Source: an uncultured Alphaproteobacteria bacterium
GTDB lineage: Bacteria > Pseudomonadota > Alphaproteobacteria > SP197
Reading direction: 5' to 3'
Assembly: GCA_938048755.1 (NCBI GenBank)
Contig: CALIUG010000194.1
Location: forward strand, 1-56,622
Length of the DNA stretch: 56,622 bases
Both the position numbers and the translations under genes were made by a program. Below the pieces are notes generated by a model that saw only the letters and a program-made list of their open reading frames with translations, did no database searches and was not told the origin of the DNA. Of the stretch, positions 24,364 to 32,790 are shown piece after piece. Each line of letters begins with the position of its first letter. Position 1 is the stretch's first letter.

Positions 24364-25485
24364 CTAACGACCTCTACCGGCTCCCCCCTCCAGCGCATAA
24401 CGTGTGAACGCTCGGTTTTGCGCAGGCAACGGCGCAACCTCCATGGTGCCTTGCGTCGGGTCCATGACAATCATGGCGACAGTGGCGTAGTCGTCGCCGC
24501 CGCGGCCGGAGCGGTCGGGGCGGCAGACGGAGTGAGGAGTGGCGAAGTCATCGAACAGGGCTGTCTTGACGTCGTCGGGGGTGATGGCGCGGTTGCCTTT
24601 GAGATGCTGGTGCACGCGCCAGTCGCGGTAGAGGCTGTCGGGGGAATCGGCGATGCCGGTCTCGCGGATTCTGGCCCGCGCGGTGGGGCCGATCCAGTGG
24701 TTGGCATGGACCAGCAGGCCGTCGTCGGGGAACAGGTGGAAGGCTTCGTCAGGCGCGCATTCAAAGTCGATGGCAAAGCCGTCGCGATGGCTCACCATCA
24801 TGTTGTTGGAACAGGCCTTGGGCGTGGTCGCGACATCACGCATGGCAAGTGCCAGGTGTTCGTGTTCCAGCACGGCGCGGCGGATGAAGGGGAGCGGCAC
24901 GCCGCTCTGGCTGTAGTCGCGCTCGCATTCAAGATAGTTCGCGGTGATGGCAATGCCGGCCTCGTTGAGGCCGCTGCGCGCGACGCCGCCCGCTTCGGTG
25001 AAGGTGAGGAAGGCAGGCCCGTCATCTGGGTGCACGCGCATGACGATGGCGGTTTCGGCGCAGGCGCTGAGCCAGTCCCAGTTCTGGGCGTGGATCAGCC
25101 TGCCGCTGGCGCTGCGTTCGGGCAGTACGATGACGCCGGTGCAGCCGTCGGGCTCCTCGTTGCGCAGATTGGCCTCCAGTCTGGCGCGCGCAATGATCTC
25201 GGTGCGTGCGTTGATGAGCGCGATGTCCTCGAAAGCAAGACCGGCGCCCTCCGCGATACCGCGCATCTCCTCGACATGGCGTGGCGTGAAATGAGCGCAG
25301 GACGGCTCGATCTCACCGACCAGTCGGGCCAGATCGGCGCGCGTGAGGCCCAGACGCTCGATCCGTCCGGCATAAAGCGCGACGCTTTTCCCGATACGCT
25401 CGCACGCCTGCTGGCCGATCTGCACACCCCGTTCGTGCGGCGTGCCCGAAACGTCGATGAACGGGAAAGGCTCCGGCGTGGTCAC
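24364..25485 (-). CDS. C45 family peptidase / acyltransferase (Ntn hydrolase)
   Basis: A 373-residue protein resembling acyl-coenzyme A:6-aminopenicillanic-acid acyltransferase and related Ntn hydrolases. Seen features: HERGVQIGQQA near the N-terminus, the presumed autoprocessing nucleophile Cys115 in DGCTGVIV, then AQNWDW, NEAGIAITAN and ATTPKACSNNMMVS, all typical of the C45 family. Members cleave or form amide bonds on small peptides, often after self-cleavage before the Cys. GTG start. It lies 6 nt after a secreted protein gene. No signal peptide, so cytoplasmic. Confidence 0.85.
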   Translation of the reverse strand: MTTPEPFPFIDVSGTPHERGVQIGQQACERIGKSVALYAGRIERLGLTRADLARLVGEIEPSCAHFTPRHVEEMRGIAEGAGLAFEDIALINARTEIIARARLEANLRNEEPDGCTGVIVLPERSASGRLIHAQNWDWLSACAETAIVMRVHPDDGPAFLTFTEAGGVARSGLNEAGIAITANYLECERDYSQSGVPLPFIRRAVLEHEHLALAMRDVATTPKACSNNMMVSHRDGFAIDFECAPDEAFHLFPDDGLLVHANHWIGPTARARIRETGIADSPDSLYRDWRVHQHLKGNRAITPDDVKTALFDDFATPHSVCRPDRSGRGGDDYATVAMIVMDPTQGTMEVAPLPAQNRAFTRYALEGGAGRGR

Positions 25486-25491
25486 GAGGTG

Positions 25492-26055
25492 TCAGTCCTG
25501 GGCTTCGTAATAGAGCTCGCCGCCCGAACCCATGCGCGGGTAACCCCAAATCAGGACGTAGCCTTCGGGTTCGACATAGATGGTCATCCAGTCGAAGGAG
25601 CCGCAGCCGTTGCCGCAATAGCGGCGCAGCTTGAACATGTGGACGTCGGGATGCCCGGTATCGATGTTGGGCGGACCGGTGTCGATCATGCGGGTGAAGG
25701 TGCGCCGTTCGCCATCGATGACGCCCTTGTTTTTCTCGATCTCGAAACACGGGTTGAAGTCGACAAAACCGAGCCAATCCGCGCCGTCGGGCGGAATACG
25801 TTCGTTCATCTCGTCGATCACGTGGGCCGGCAGGTTGCCGATGGCGTCGGTCGGGCCAACCGCCGTGCAGGTCATTTCCTTGCTGCTGTGGGGGCTGCCG
25901 AAGGCGTATTCGTAAACCAGGGTGAACATGTCGGCCTGGCTGTGCTCGGACAGGATGACAGGCGAGTCCTCGGTCTGCGCCAGAGCAGGCGCGGTGCCGG
26001 CAAACAGGAAGGCCGCCGAGATGGCTGCGATTGCTTGAAGGGTCGATCGGTACAT
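25492..26055 (-). CDS. Secreted hypothetical protein (187 aa)
   Basis: The start at 26055 gives a signal peptide MYRSTLQAIAAISAAFLFAG with cleavage near APALAQ. The mature domain of about 160 residues has paired Cys (MTCTAVG, NPCFEIEK, RYCGNGCGS) that may form disulfides in the periplasm, and many aromatic residues. The longer upstream frame (to 26190) runs into the divergent promoter and is not used. Family not recognised. It is the first gene of a unit with the C45 peptidase. Confidence 0.6.
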   Translation of the reverse strand: MYRSTLQAIAAISAAFLFAGTAPALAQTEDSPVILSEHSQADMFTLVYEYAFGSPHSSKEMTCTAVGPTDAIGNLPAHVIDEMNERIPPDGADWLGFVDFNPCFEIEKNKGVIDGERRTFTRMIDTGPPNIDTGHPDVHMFKLRRYCGNGCGSFDWMTIYVEPEGYVLIWGYPRMGSGGELYYEAQD

Positions 26056-26167
26056 GCTGGTTCCAAATCCGGATGAACGTGACGGACCCGCAAGGTAACG
26101 CAGGCCGGTCTGTGTGTAAGGGTAGCAAGAGGATGCAACGTCGGGGCCGAACGGTCTATAAACAGGC

Positions 26168-27040
26168 ATGGTTGATCTCTCCTCACCCACCTATCCCGAT
26201 CTCACGTTCCGCGAGATTCCAGGATTCCAGTGGCCCGGTGCGGCATCATGCGGCGTGACCCTGGCCTGGCATGTCGACGGTGAGGCCGGGCCCATGGCGT
26301 CGGACTGGCGCGCGGTTACCCATGTCGCGGCGATCTCCGAGGCGGCCTATGGCGTGACGACGGCGATGCCGCGCATCCTGGCACTGCACCGCAATCTGGA
26401 GATCCCCGGGACCTTCTTTGTGCCCGCCCATGTGGCCGAACGGCACCCCGCCATGATCGAGGCGATCCTCATGGACGGGCATGAGGTCGCCCATCACGGT
26501 TACATGCATGAAAACGTCTTCGGCATGGAGGCCAGCGACCAGCGCGCGGTGTTCGAACATGCCTCGGCGATCCTGCAGCGACTGACCGGGCAAGCCCCCA
26601 GGGGCTGGAGCGCGCCGGCATGGGGTGTTTCGGTCGAGACGCTGGAAATCATGGCCTCACTGGGCATGCTTTATGACGCCAGCCTGATGGAACAGGACCG
26701 CCCGCACATGATCGACACGGCGGCGGGCTCGCTGGTCGAACTGCCGATCTCCATGGTGCTGGACGACTGGGCGCTGTTCGGCTCTTCGCTCTATTGGGGC
26801 GGGGATGTCGCGCTGGCGCCGGCCGAGACCGCCGAGGCCATCTGGCGCGAAGAGTTCGACGGCCTGCGCCGCTATGGCGGCCTGTTCCAGACGACTTTTC
26901 ATCCCAACCTGATGGGCCGCCCAGGCCGCCTGTTGATGCTGGAACGCCTGCTGAGGGCCATGCGTGATCATGGCGATGTCTGGTGGGGCACCTGCACGCA
27001 GGCTGCCGAACACGCCATGGCCCTGGAGGGTAAAGCATGA
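26168..27040 (+). CDS. Polysaccharide deacetylase family protein
   Basis: A 290-residue NodB-homology protein. Metal-site candidates are the Asp in LAWHVDGE (about 34-41) and the HEVAHHGYMHEN segment, which holds the HxxxH pair; QAPRGWSAPAWG matches the RxPxG motif. Length and wording fit the PuuE/peptidoglycan-deacetylase-like branch, which includes enzymes acting on small amides such as allantoin rather than on sugar polymers. No signal peptide, so a cytoplasmic small-molecule role is more likely than cell-wall work. Overlaps the next gene by 4 nt. Confidence 0.85.
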   Translation: MVDLSSPTYPDLTFREIPGFQWPGAASCGVTLAWHVDGEAGPMASDWRAVTHVAAISEAAYGVTTAMPRILALHRNLEIPGTFFVPAHVAERHPAMIEAILMDGHEVAHHGYMHENVFGMEASDQRAVFEHASAILQRLTGQAPRGWSAPAWGVSVETLEIMASLGMLYDASLMEQDRPHMIDTAAGSLVELPISMVLDDWALFGSSLYWGGDVALAPAETAEAIWREEFDGLRRYGGLFQTTFHPNLMGRPGRLLMLERLLRAMRDHGDVWWGTCTQAAEHAMALEGKA

Positions 27041-27483
27041 AGGACCTGATCGACTTTCTGGTGGTCGCGCGGCGCGAAACCTATGCCATTCCCAAGGGCA
27101 CACCGGTCGGGGACGGCACCGAACAGATGATCTTTGATGCTGGGCCCTGGCGCTACCGCGACCGTTACGCAGGCCAGAATCCCTATGGCGGTCACGAGAT
27201 CGTCTGGCGTGACGGCACGGCCCTCTGGATGAAGAACTACATGGCCGAAGTGCTCTCGGACCTGCGGCCCCTGGCCGAGATCTACGACTTCCAGCGGGAG
27301 GTGCTGGGCCAGCCCGACCCCGAACATCTGATGCGCGGCCCCGCCAGTTATGAGAACGGCGCCTATGGCTATCGCAACACCGTCGAAGGCGACCTTGGCC
27401 GTTTCAGCGGGGAGGAAACCATTACCTGGCAGGGCACGCCGGTCTACCGCATGATCTTCCATGGCGGGCTGGTGGGGATTTGA
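27037..27483 (+). CDS. DUF5680 domain protein
   Basis: A 148-residue protein. The wording (DFLVVARRETYA, YRDRYAGQNPYGGHEIVW, GTALWMKNYMAEV, TWQGTPVYRMIFHGGLV) matches the DUF5680 family as I know it, whose function is unknown; the domain is sometimes attached to transcription regulators. Here it stands alone, translationally coupled (4-nt overlap) to the polysaccharide-deacetylase-like gene, so it probably works in the same pathway. Confidence 0.7.
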   Translation: MKDLIDFLVVARRETYAIPKGTPVGDGTEQMIFDAGPWRYRDRYAGQNPYGGHEIVWRDGTALWMKNYMAEVLSDLRPLAEIYDFQREVLGQPDPEHLMRGPASYENGAYGYRNTVEGDLGRFSGEETITWQGTPVYRMIFHGGLVGI

Positions 27484-27489
27484 ACACCC

Positions 27490-28383
27490 TTATATGAACC
27501 GGTCGCAGACGACCTCGTCATAGGCTGGTTCAAGATAGATCATGCCGAACCGGGCATAGGTCGCAAGGTTGCGCCGCCAGCGTTCGGGATCGGTCGTGAC
27601 CGCGTGGTCGAGCCCCCGGCTGCCCGCGATCAACGGCAGCATGAGATCAAGAATGCGCCGGTTTTCCCTGGGGTCATCATGTTCCCCCGACAGCGCCGCA
27701 ATCATGTCGGCGGTTTCGTCACGATGGGTCATGGCGCCTTTCCAGCCTTCCCTGCAGGCGGCAACGAAACGCTTCAGCAGGTCGCCGTGGCTGGCGATGG
27801 TGTGGTTTGTCGCAAACATCATTTGCGCCCAGGGATGGAGGTGATGATGCCGGACCGGGATCAGGTGCGTGGTAATCCCGCGACGTGACAGAGCGTGCGG
27901 TTCGGTCGTGGTGTAGCCCTGCACCGCATCGAAAGTGCCGTCGATGAGCTGGTCCAGCGTCCAGCCGGATATAGTGGTGTCCACCGCTTCGGGGTCCATG
28001 CCGTGGAGTGTCAGCACGGCCTCCAGCAGATGAATGCCGTCACGGTGCATGGCAATGCGCCGACCCGGTACGTCGGAGAGGTTGCGCAGCGTACTGCCGG
28101 CAAGTGTGATCAGGTGGATCGGCGAATCCTGCATCGTGGCGCCGATTGCCCTGACACCGCGGCCTTCGACGGCGGCGCGCACGATGAGGTTGTCTTCCAT
28201 GCAGCCCGCACAGAGTCCGCCGTCCAGCACCAGATCCAGGGTGGCAGTGCTGGGGTTTTCATGAGCGGATACGAGCTCGACTTCAAGATCGGCGCTGGCG
28301 AAGAGGCCTTTCTCGCGGGCCCAGATCAGCCCGGCAAACTGACAGTTCAGGTCCCAGTCGAGATAAAAACGAAAGGGCGTCAT
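27490..28383 (-). CDS. THI5/NMT1-like substrate-binding fold protein without signal peptide
   Basis: A 297-residue protein with the THI5/NMT1 periplasmic-binding fold: FYLDWDLNCQFAGLIWAREK at residues 5-24, the DLVLDG and GCMEDNLIVRAA segment, then PGRRIAMHRDG and GYTTTEPHAL. Most bacterial relatives are exported binding proteins of pyrimidine/thiamine or sulfonate ABC systems, but this one starts directly with the domain and no transporter genes adjoin it. A cytoplasmic sensor or enzyme is possible. It is the last gene of a unit with the ASCH protein (4-nt overlap) and the dimethylformamidase homologue. Confidence 0.72.
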   Translation of the reverse strand: MTPFRFYLDWDLNCQFAGLIWAREKGLFASADLEVELVSAHENPSTATLDLVLDGGLCAGCMEDNLIVRAAVEGRGVRAIGATMQDSPIHLITLAGSTLRNLSDVPGRRIAMHRDGIHLLEAVLTLHGMDPEAVDTTISGWTLDQLIDGTFDAVQGYTTTEPHALSRRGITTHLIPVRHHHLHPWAQMMFATNHTIASHGDLLKRFVAACREGWKGAMTHRDETADMIAALSGEHDDPRENRRILDLMLPLIAGSRGLDHAVTTDPERWRRNLATYARFGMIYLEPAYDEVVCDRFI

Positions 28384-28757
28384 GGCTCCGGGCTGGCGTC
28401 TGTGAGGTCGAAGTAGAGCGCCAGAAACTCGAAATCACCGGCGGGGTTGCCGAAATAGTCGTCATGATCGGCGATGAAGGCTTCCAGGCTCACGGCACCG
28501 CTGGCGGCGGGGTCACGGCGCCAGAGAGATTCGGGAATGGCGTCCCATCGCACCAGCTCGATCCCCGTGACTCGGACCCGGCAGCGCGCCACCTGCGCCT
28601 CGTTGAAGACGGTATAGGTGGCGCCGACATGGAGGGCCGTGTTGAAGGCATCGAGCCCCTCGCTCCATTCCAGCGGGCGTACGGTCGCGGTCTTGGCGCC
28701 GGCGATGATCTGATCGATCAGCGTCTCGTCGTACCACTGCATCCGGTGTTCGCTCAT
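28380..28757 (-). CDS. ASCH domain protein
   Basis: A 125-residue single-domain protein. KTATVRPLEWSEG near residue 22, followed by a beta-rich middle (GATYTVFNEAQVARCRVRVTGIEL) and an acidic FIADHDDYFG region, fits the ASCH family, a PUA-like fold that binds RNA or hydrolyses small amide-modified nucleosides (YqfB hydrolyses N4-acetylcytidine). It lies 7 nt after the dimethylformamidase gene and overlaps the THI5-like gene. An amidohydrolase role would fit the amide context (inference). Confidence 0.75.
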   Translation of the reverse strand: MSEHRMQWYDETLIDQIIAGAKTATVRPLEWSEGLDAFNTALHVGATYTVFNEAQVARCRVRVTGIELVRWDAIPESLWRRDPAASGAVSLEAFIADHDDYFGNPAGDFEFLALYFDLTDASPEP

Positions 28758-28764
28758 GGATGCC

Positions 28765-31002
28765 TCAGAACGGTGTAGGGTCGCAGAAGCGCGTGATGAC
28801 GTTGGCCGTCAGCGTGGCGATGTTGTTGTCGAACGCGTTGCAGGGAAGCGCTGAGACATAGGCAATGGAGCCGGTCGAGAAGACCGCCCCGCCACCGGGC
28901 GTTTCGAAGAACATCATGTCGGCGCGGATGTCCTCGTTGATCGAGCCATGGATGCGCGGATGCATGTGGCCGATCTCCTCGTTGACCAGCAAAACCGTGT
29001 CGGAATGATCACGTGAACTTGCGACCACCAGGGCATGGGGCGGCGTTCCGCGCTCCACATTGGCCTTGTCGAGTTCCCAGCCTGCCGCGCCGCCTCCCAG
29101 CAGCCCGAAGTCCCCGATGACATCGCCGTCGATGCCCTCGAACATCCATGCTGCGCGGGGACCACGGCTGGCCTGTGTACGATGGTAGGGGCTGGAGGCA
29201 TCGAACCCCTGGGCGATGAAGCCGTTGCCGACCAGCCTGTTGGGCGCACGCCCGGCATGCCACCACAGACCGCCCATCTCGCCTGTGAAGCTCATGTAGT
29301 ATTCGCCGGGTTCAGCGATCCAGGAGCGCGAACCGTCCTCGGCCCGGCGCATTTCGATGACGCCTGGTTTGTCATCGCGATAGGCGACACGCCAATAGAA
29401 GCCGTTGCCGCCCATATACATCAGCCGCCTGCCCTGATCGGTGAAGCCCTGATAGGCGTCCAGCATGCGGGTGGAGGTGTATTCGGGATGGCTCATGGTC
29501 ATGACGCAGGACCACTGCCTGAGCAGATCGACGCCTTCGCGGTCGATGTCCTCGTCACAGATCATGTCATAGGCGATCCCGGCATGGTCGAGCCAGGCGA
29601 TCAGGTGCATGTCGGCCGAGAGCTGCCACAGCGAGTTGTGGGTGGGCGAGAAGTTGACGACCGGACGCAGACGCGAGCTGTAGTGCGGGCCCGAGCCGTC
29701 CGCGTGCAGGCCGTACATGGAGACGCCGATGTCGGGGTGGTCGTTATGATAGAAGTCGTCGGGTCCCCATCGTGCAACCCGGTTGAACTGGAAGTCGTAA
29801 CCGGGGTCAAAGGCCTCATCGATGTTGGCATAGGCGAGGTAACTCGCATCGGGCATCACGACACAGAGCGGCGCCGACGTGGTGCCCTTGGGCGGGCGTA
29901 CGACAAAGGGGATGAAAGCGGTCTCGCTGCCTTCGCGCTCCAGCTTGGCTGCGTAAAGCCCGCTTGGCGTGCCATCGGGAAGGGTCGATTCGAAGTCAGT
30001 CTCCCAGCCGCAGTCATAGATCGCGTCTTCGACCACGTACATCGCACCCCATTGTTCCGGCGCGTCGGTCCAGCGGTGCTGGGTGGTATCCCAGTTGTGC
30101 CCGGTCTTGGCGCGGATGGGCAGATTGACGGCAAGGCCATCGAGACCGTTGCCGGAAATGTCGGCCAGACGGTCGGTCGGGATATCGATCGAGAAATCCC
30201 AGGCCAGAACGACACGCTCGTTCAGCGCATCAGGAATCGGTCCCGAACACAGGGAGAGAGATTCCTCAGGCGTCAGGGTTCCGTGAACCAGGACCGGGCG
30301 CTCCAGCTTGCCGTTGACATGGCCACCGGCGAACCAGGGCGTGACCTCGTCGCTGTGGTTGTAGGCCCCGGCCATGAAAGCTGCCGCGTTGTTGTGGGGT
30401 GAGCCCAGGTCGGCGGCACTGGCACCGGCTTCGCAATGTGGGGGGATGGTGGCGACGGGATGGATCATGCGCTGCACGATTCTGATCTCGCCGGTACCGG
30501 CATCATAGCTGCCGGTCAGGAGATACCACTGGCGTGCGATCAGGGGTTCGGGGGCCACGACATGGGCCGTTTTGTGATCGTTGCCGTCGCCGACGAAGAA
30601 ACAGGCATGGCCGTCACCGTTGGTGAAGAGGCCCCAGCCGAACTCGATGGCTTCGTCGAACTTGGAAACGATGGATTTCCAGGGGCGTTCCGGCGTGGTT
30701 GGCCAGAACAGCACCTGCAGGGTGAAACTCTCCAGCGCCTCGAAGGCGGCATGGTGTTCAACCATGCCATGGGAGCCGGTGAAGATGCGCTGGTTGCGGG
30801 CCGGGTAACGTCCGTTGGCCGGAACGTCGAGGGTCTCGTCACGATAACCCGGTCCGCCGGGCCGATCGTCGGCGGAGATCAGCCGCACGATGCTGGCGTC
30901 ATAGTCAGCGGGGCCTTCGTCGCAACTCACCTTGAAGCAGATGGTTTCGCCCGGTTCGACCGAAATTTCGTTTGCGTAGCCCGCCAGTGTCTTCTTGCGC
31001 AT
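28765..31002 (-). CDS. N,N-dimethylformamidase large-subunit homologue
   Basis: A 745-residue protein close in size to the large (beta, about 760 aa) subunit of DMFase, which hydrolyses N,N-dimethylformamide to dimethylamine and formate. A LamG/concanavalin-like region covers about 80-260, followed by an Ig-like part and the catalytic domain from about 380. DMFase holds a mononuclear iron with two Tyr and one Glu; plausible equivalents here are Tyr388 or Tyr391 (DASYLAYAN), Tyr430 (VSMYGLH) and Glu507 (HPEYTS). The small alpha subunit gene is not next to it. It is first in a unit with the ASCH and THI5-like genes. Other amide substrates are possible. Confidence 0.82.
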   Translation of the reverse strand: MRKKTLAGYANEISVEPGETICFKVSCDEGPADYDASIVRLISADDRPGGPGYRDETLDVPANGRYPARNQRIFTGSHGMVEHHAAFEALESFTLQVLFWPTTPERPWKSIVSKFDEAIEFGWGLFTNGDGHACFFVGDGNDHKTAHVVAPEPLIARQWYLLTGSYDAGTGEIRIVQRMIHPVATIPPHCEAGASAADLGSPHNNAAAFMAGAYNHSDEVTPWFAGGHVNGKLERPVLVHGTLTPEESLSLCSGPIPDALNERVVLAWDFSIDIPTDRLADISGNGLDGLAVNLPIRAKTGHNWDTTQHRWTDAPEQWGAMYVVEDAIYDCGWETDFESTLPDGTPSGLYAAKLEREGSETAFIPFVVRPPKGTTSAPLCVVMPDASYLAYANIDEAFDPGYDFQFNRVARWGPDDFYHNDHPDIGVSMYGLHADGSGPHYSSRLRPVVNFSPTHNSLWQLSADMHLIAWLDHAGIAYDMICDEDIDREGVDLLRQWSCVMTMSHPEYTSTRMLDAYQGFTDQGRRLMYMGGNGFYWRVAYRDDKPGVIEMRRAEDGSRSWIAEPGEYYMSFTGEMGGLWWHAGRAPNRLVGNGFIAQGFDASSPYHRTQASRGPRAAWMFEGIDGDVIGDFGLLGGGAAGWELDKANVERGTPPHALVVASSRDHSDTVLLVNEEIGHMHPRIHGSINEDIRADMMFFETPGGGAVFSTGSIAYVSALPCNAFDNNIATLTANVITRFCDPTPF

Positions 31003-31093
31003 GACCTCTCCCCGTCTGTGGGTGCAAGCCTGCGGCAGGGCGCGTGACGCATCAACCGTTTCGTTGTTGCTCGGAGATGGCGCGTTCGATCGC

Positions 31094-31513
31094 TCAGGCG
31101 TGACTCTCGAACGTCATGGAATGGGTCAGGCGGTGGGGTGGCAACCAGACCGGCTCGTGGTCGTCTTCCTTTACGATGGCCGGATCGAATTCCAGTTCGA
31201 CGCGGTAAAAGTGACAGAGCTTGTTGGCCGGCGGTTTGCGGCGGCGGTGGGCATGGTACTGGCGCGCGCGAAACAGCAAGCGCTCGCCGGTTACTCGGTG
31301 TCCGGTTTCCACGGAAAACTCGCGATGAAGAGCCTGCAGCAGGTCCTCATCGCCGTCGACGCCACCTCCCGGCAGGACGATTCTTTCCATCGTTCGCTTG
31401 CAAACGAGAACCTGGCCGACCGGATTGATGGCAATGCCGTACACGCTGATGCGCTCGACATAGTCGATGCCGTCCATATACGTGCCGAACTGTGGCAGGT
31501 CATCCTCGGTCAT
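31094..31513 (-). CDS. Nudix hydrolase with degenerate box
   Basis: About 139 residues. The Nudix box reads GGVDGDEDLLQALHREFSVE then TG: the GX5E and RE parts are present, but the first Glu of the usual EE pair is Val, so metal binding may be altered. Family members hydrolyse nucleoside diphosphates linked to another group. ATG 31513 (MTEDDLPQF) is chosen; ATG 31573 would add 20 residues with little support. It is divergent from the MFS pair. Substrate unknown. Confidence 0.75.
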   Translation of the reverse strand: MTEDDLPQFGTYMDGIDYVERISVYGIAINPVGQVLVCKRTMERIVLPGGGVDGDEDLLQALHREFSVETGHRVTGERLLFRARQYHAHRRRKPPANKLCHFYRVELEFDPAIVKEDDHEPVWLPPHRLTHSMTFESHA

Positions 31514-31644
31514 GGTGCGGAGTATGGCCGGTGGGGATGCGTGTGCAAGTAGCCCCGGATTAGAAGGCCTCATGGCTGATATGAGGGCCCATACCTTGCC
31601 CCCCCGACTTTCCCGCTCTACAGCAATTGGCGGGGAGTTGGTTC

Positions 31645-32790
31645 ATGTCCGAGAAGATGCCTACCAGGGCGCTGTGCGTTTGTGTGATGAGTACGGTTTC
31701 GGTGACCGTGACCATGGGCATCACGCTGCCGTTTCTGGCTCTGGTGCTCGACAGCTGGGGAGTCGATCCCTGGATCAACGGGCTCAGCGCGGCCTCCCAG
31801 ATGATTGCGGTTCTGTTCCTGGCCTTCTTCGGGCCACGGTTCATGGCGCGCTTTGGCACGAAACGCGTGATCGGTTTCGGACTGGCCGGCGTGGGTCTGT
31901 CCCTGGCGCTGCTGCCGATCTTTCCCAATGTCTGGATCTGGTTCCCCATCCGCTTTCTCTTAGGCTTCTCTTCGGAACTGGTCTGGACAGCCGGTGATGT
32001 CTGGATCAACCAGCTTGCGCCGGAAAAGAAGCGCGGCCGCATCGTCGGGCTGGCCGGATTCTTCCAGCATGGCGGTTTTGCCGTCGGTCCCATCCTGCTG
32101 GCCTTCCTGGGCACGGATTCCTGGGTGCCGCTCTACATCGGCATCGGTATCGTTCTGGCCGGGCTGATACCGCTTTGCCTGACCGGTGCGGCGGCGACCT
32201 TCGACCGTCATGAGTCCTCGGCGCGTATCTTCCACTTCCTGCGCATTGCGCCGGGTCTGATGATTGCCGGGTTCATGTTCGGCCTGATCGACAGCGCCGT
32301 TCTTTCCCTGCTGCCGGTCTATGGCTTGCGCAAGGCCCTCTCGCCGGACCTGGCTGAGGCCATGCTCAGCATCTTTGTCATCGGCGCCATGCTGGGCCAG
32401 ATTCCCATGGGGATCCTTGCCGAGCGGTTCGGTGCACGCAAGCTCATCCTTGCCGGTGCCTGCGTTTCGCTGTTGTGCCTTCTGGCGATGCCCCACCTGA
32501 TTACCGATGCGGTCATGATCTTCCCGCTGCTGGGCCTGTTGGGGGCAGGGCTTGGCACGTTCTACACCGTGGCCCTGGTCGACATGGGCCGCCGGTTCAA
32601 GGGCGGTTCGCTGATTGGTGTGACAACCAGCTTCATGTTCCTTTGGGCCACAGGGGCGGTGATCGGGCCGGGCATCTCCGGCCTTGCCATTGAACTGGGC
32701 GGTCCTGATGCCATGCCCTATACCGGCGCGGTTCTGACTCTGGCGTTCATCTTCCTTCTGATCTGGCGTTTGCGGAAAGATGACACCTGA
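31645..32790 (+). CDS. MFS transporter, tandem copy 1
   Basis: A 381-residue major facilitator with twelve hydrophobic helices. The A-motif-like loop FMARFGTKRVIGFGL follows helix 2, and its repeat is AERFGARKLIL in the second half. ATG 31645 is preceded by GGGGAG at a good distance, so it is preferred over the TTG at 31627. The region with LGFSSELVWTAGDVWINQLA and FFQHGGFAVGPILL is almost repeated in copy 2. Overlaps copy 2 by 11 nt. The family exports or imports small molecules; the substrate is unknown. Confidence 0.88.
   Translation: MSEKMPTRALCVCVMSTVSVTVTMGITLPFLALVLDSWGVDPWINGLSAASQMIAVLFLAFFGPRFMARFGTKRVIGFGLAGVGLSLALLPIFPNVWIWFPIRFLLGFSSELVWTAGDVWINQLAPEKKRGRIVGLAGFFQHGGFAVGPILLAFLGTDSWVPLYIGIGIVLAGLIPLCLTGAAATFDRHESSARIFHFLRIAPGLMIAGFMFGLIDSAVLSLLPVYGLRKALSPDLAEAMLSIFVIGAMLGQIPMGILAERFGARKLILAGACVSLLCLLAMPHLITDAVMIFPLLGLLGAGLGTFYTVALVDMGRRFKGGSLIGVTTSFMFLWATGAVIGPGISGLAIELGGPDAMPYTGAVLTLAFIFLLIWRLRKDDT

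Noticed and set aside
24235-26076. 613-residue plus-strand open frame
   Set aside because: It spans antisense parts of three genes, with no domain signs; the minus-strand proteins have signal peptides and a C45 motif set.
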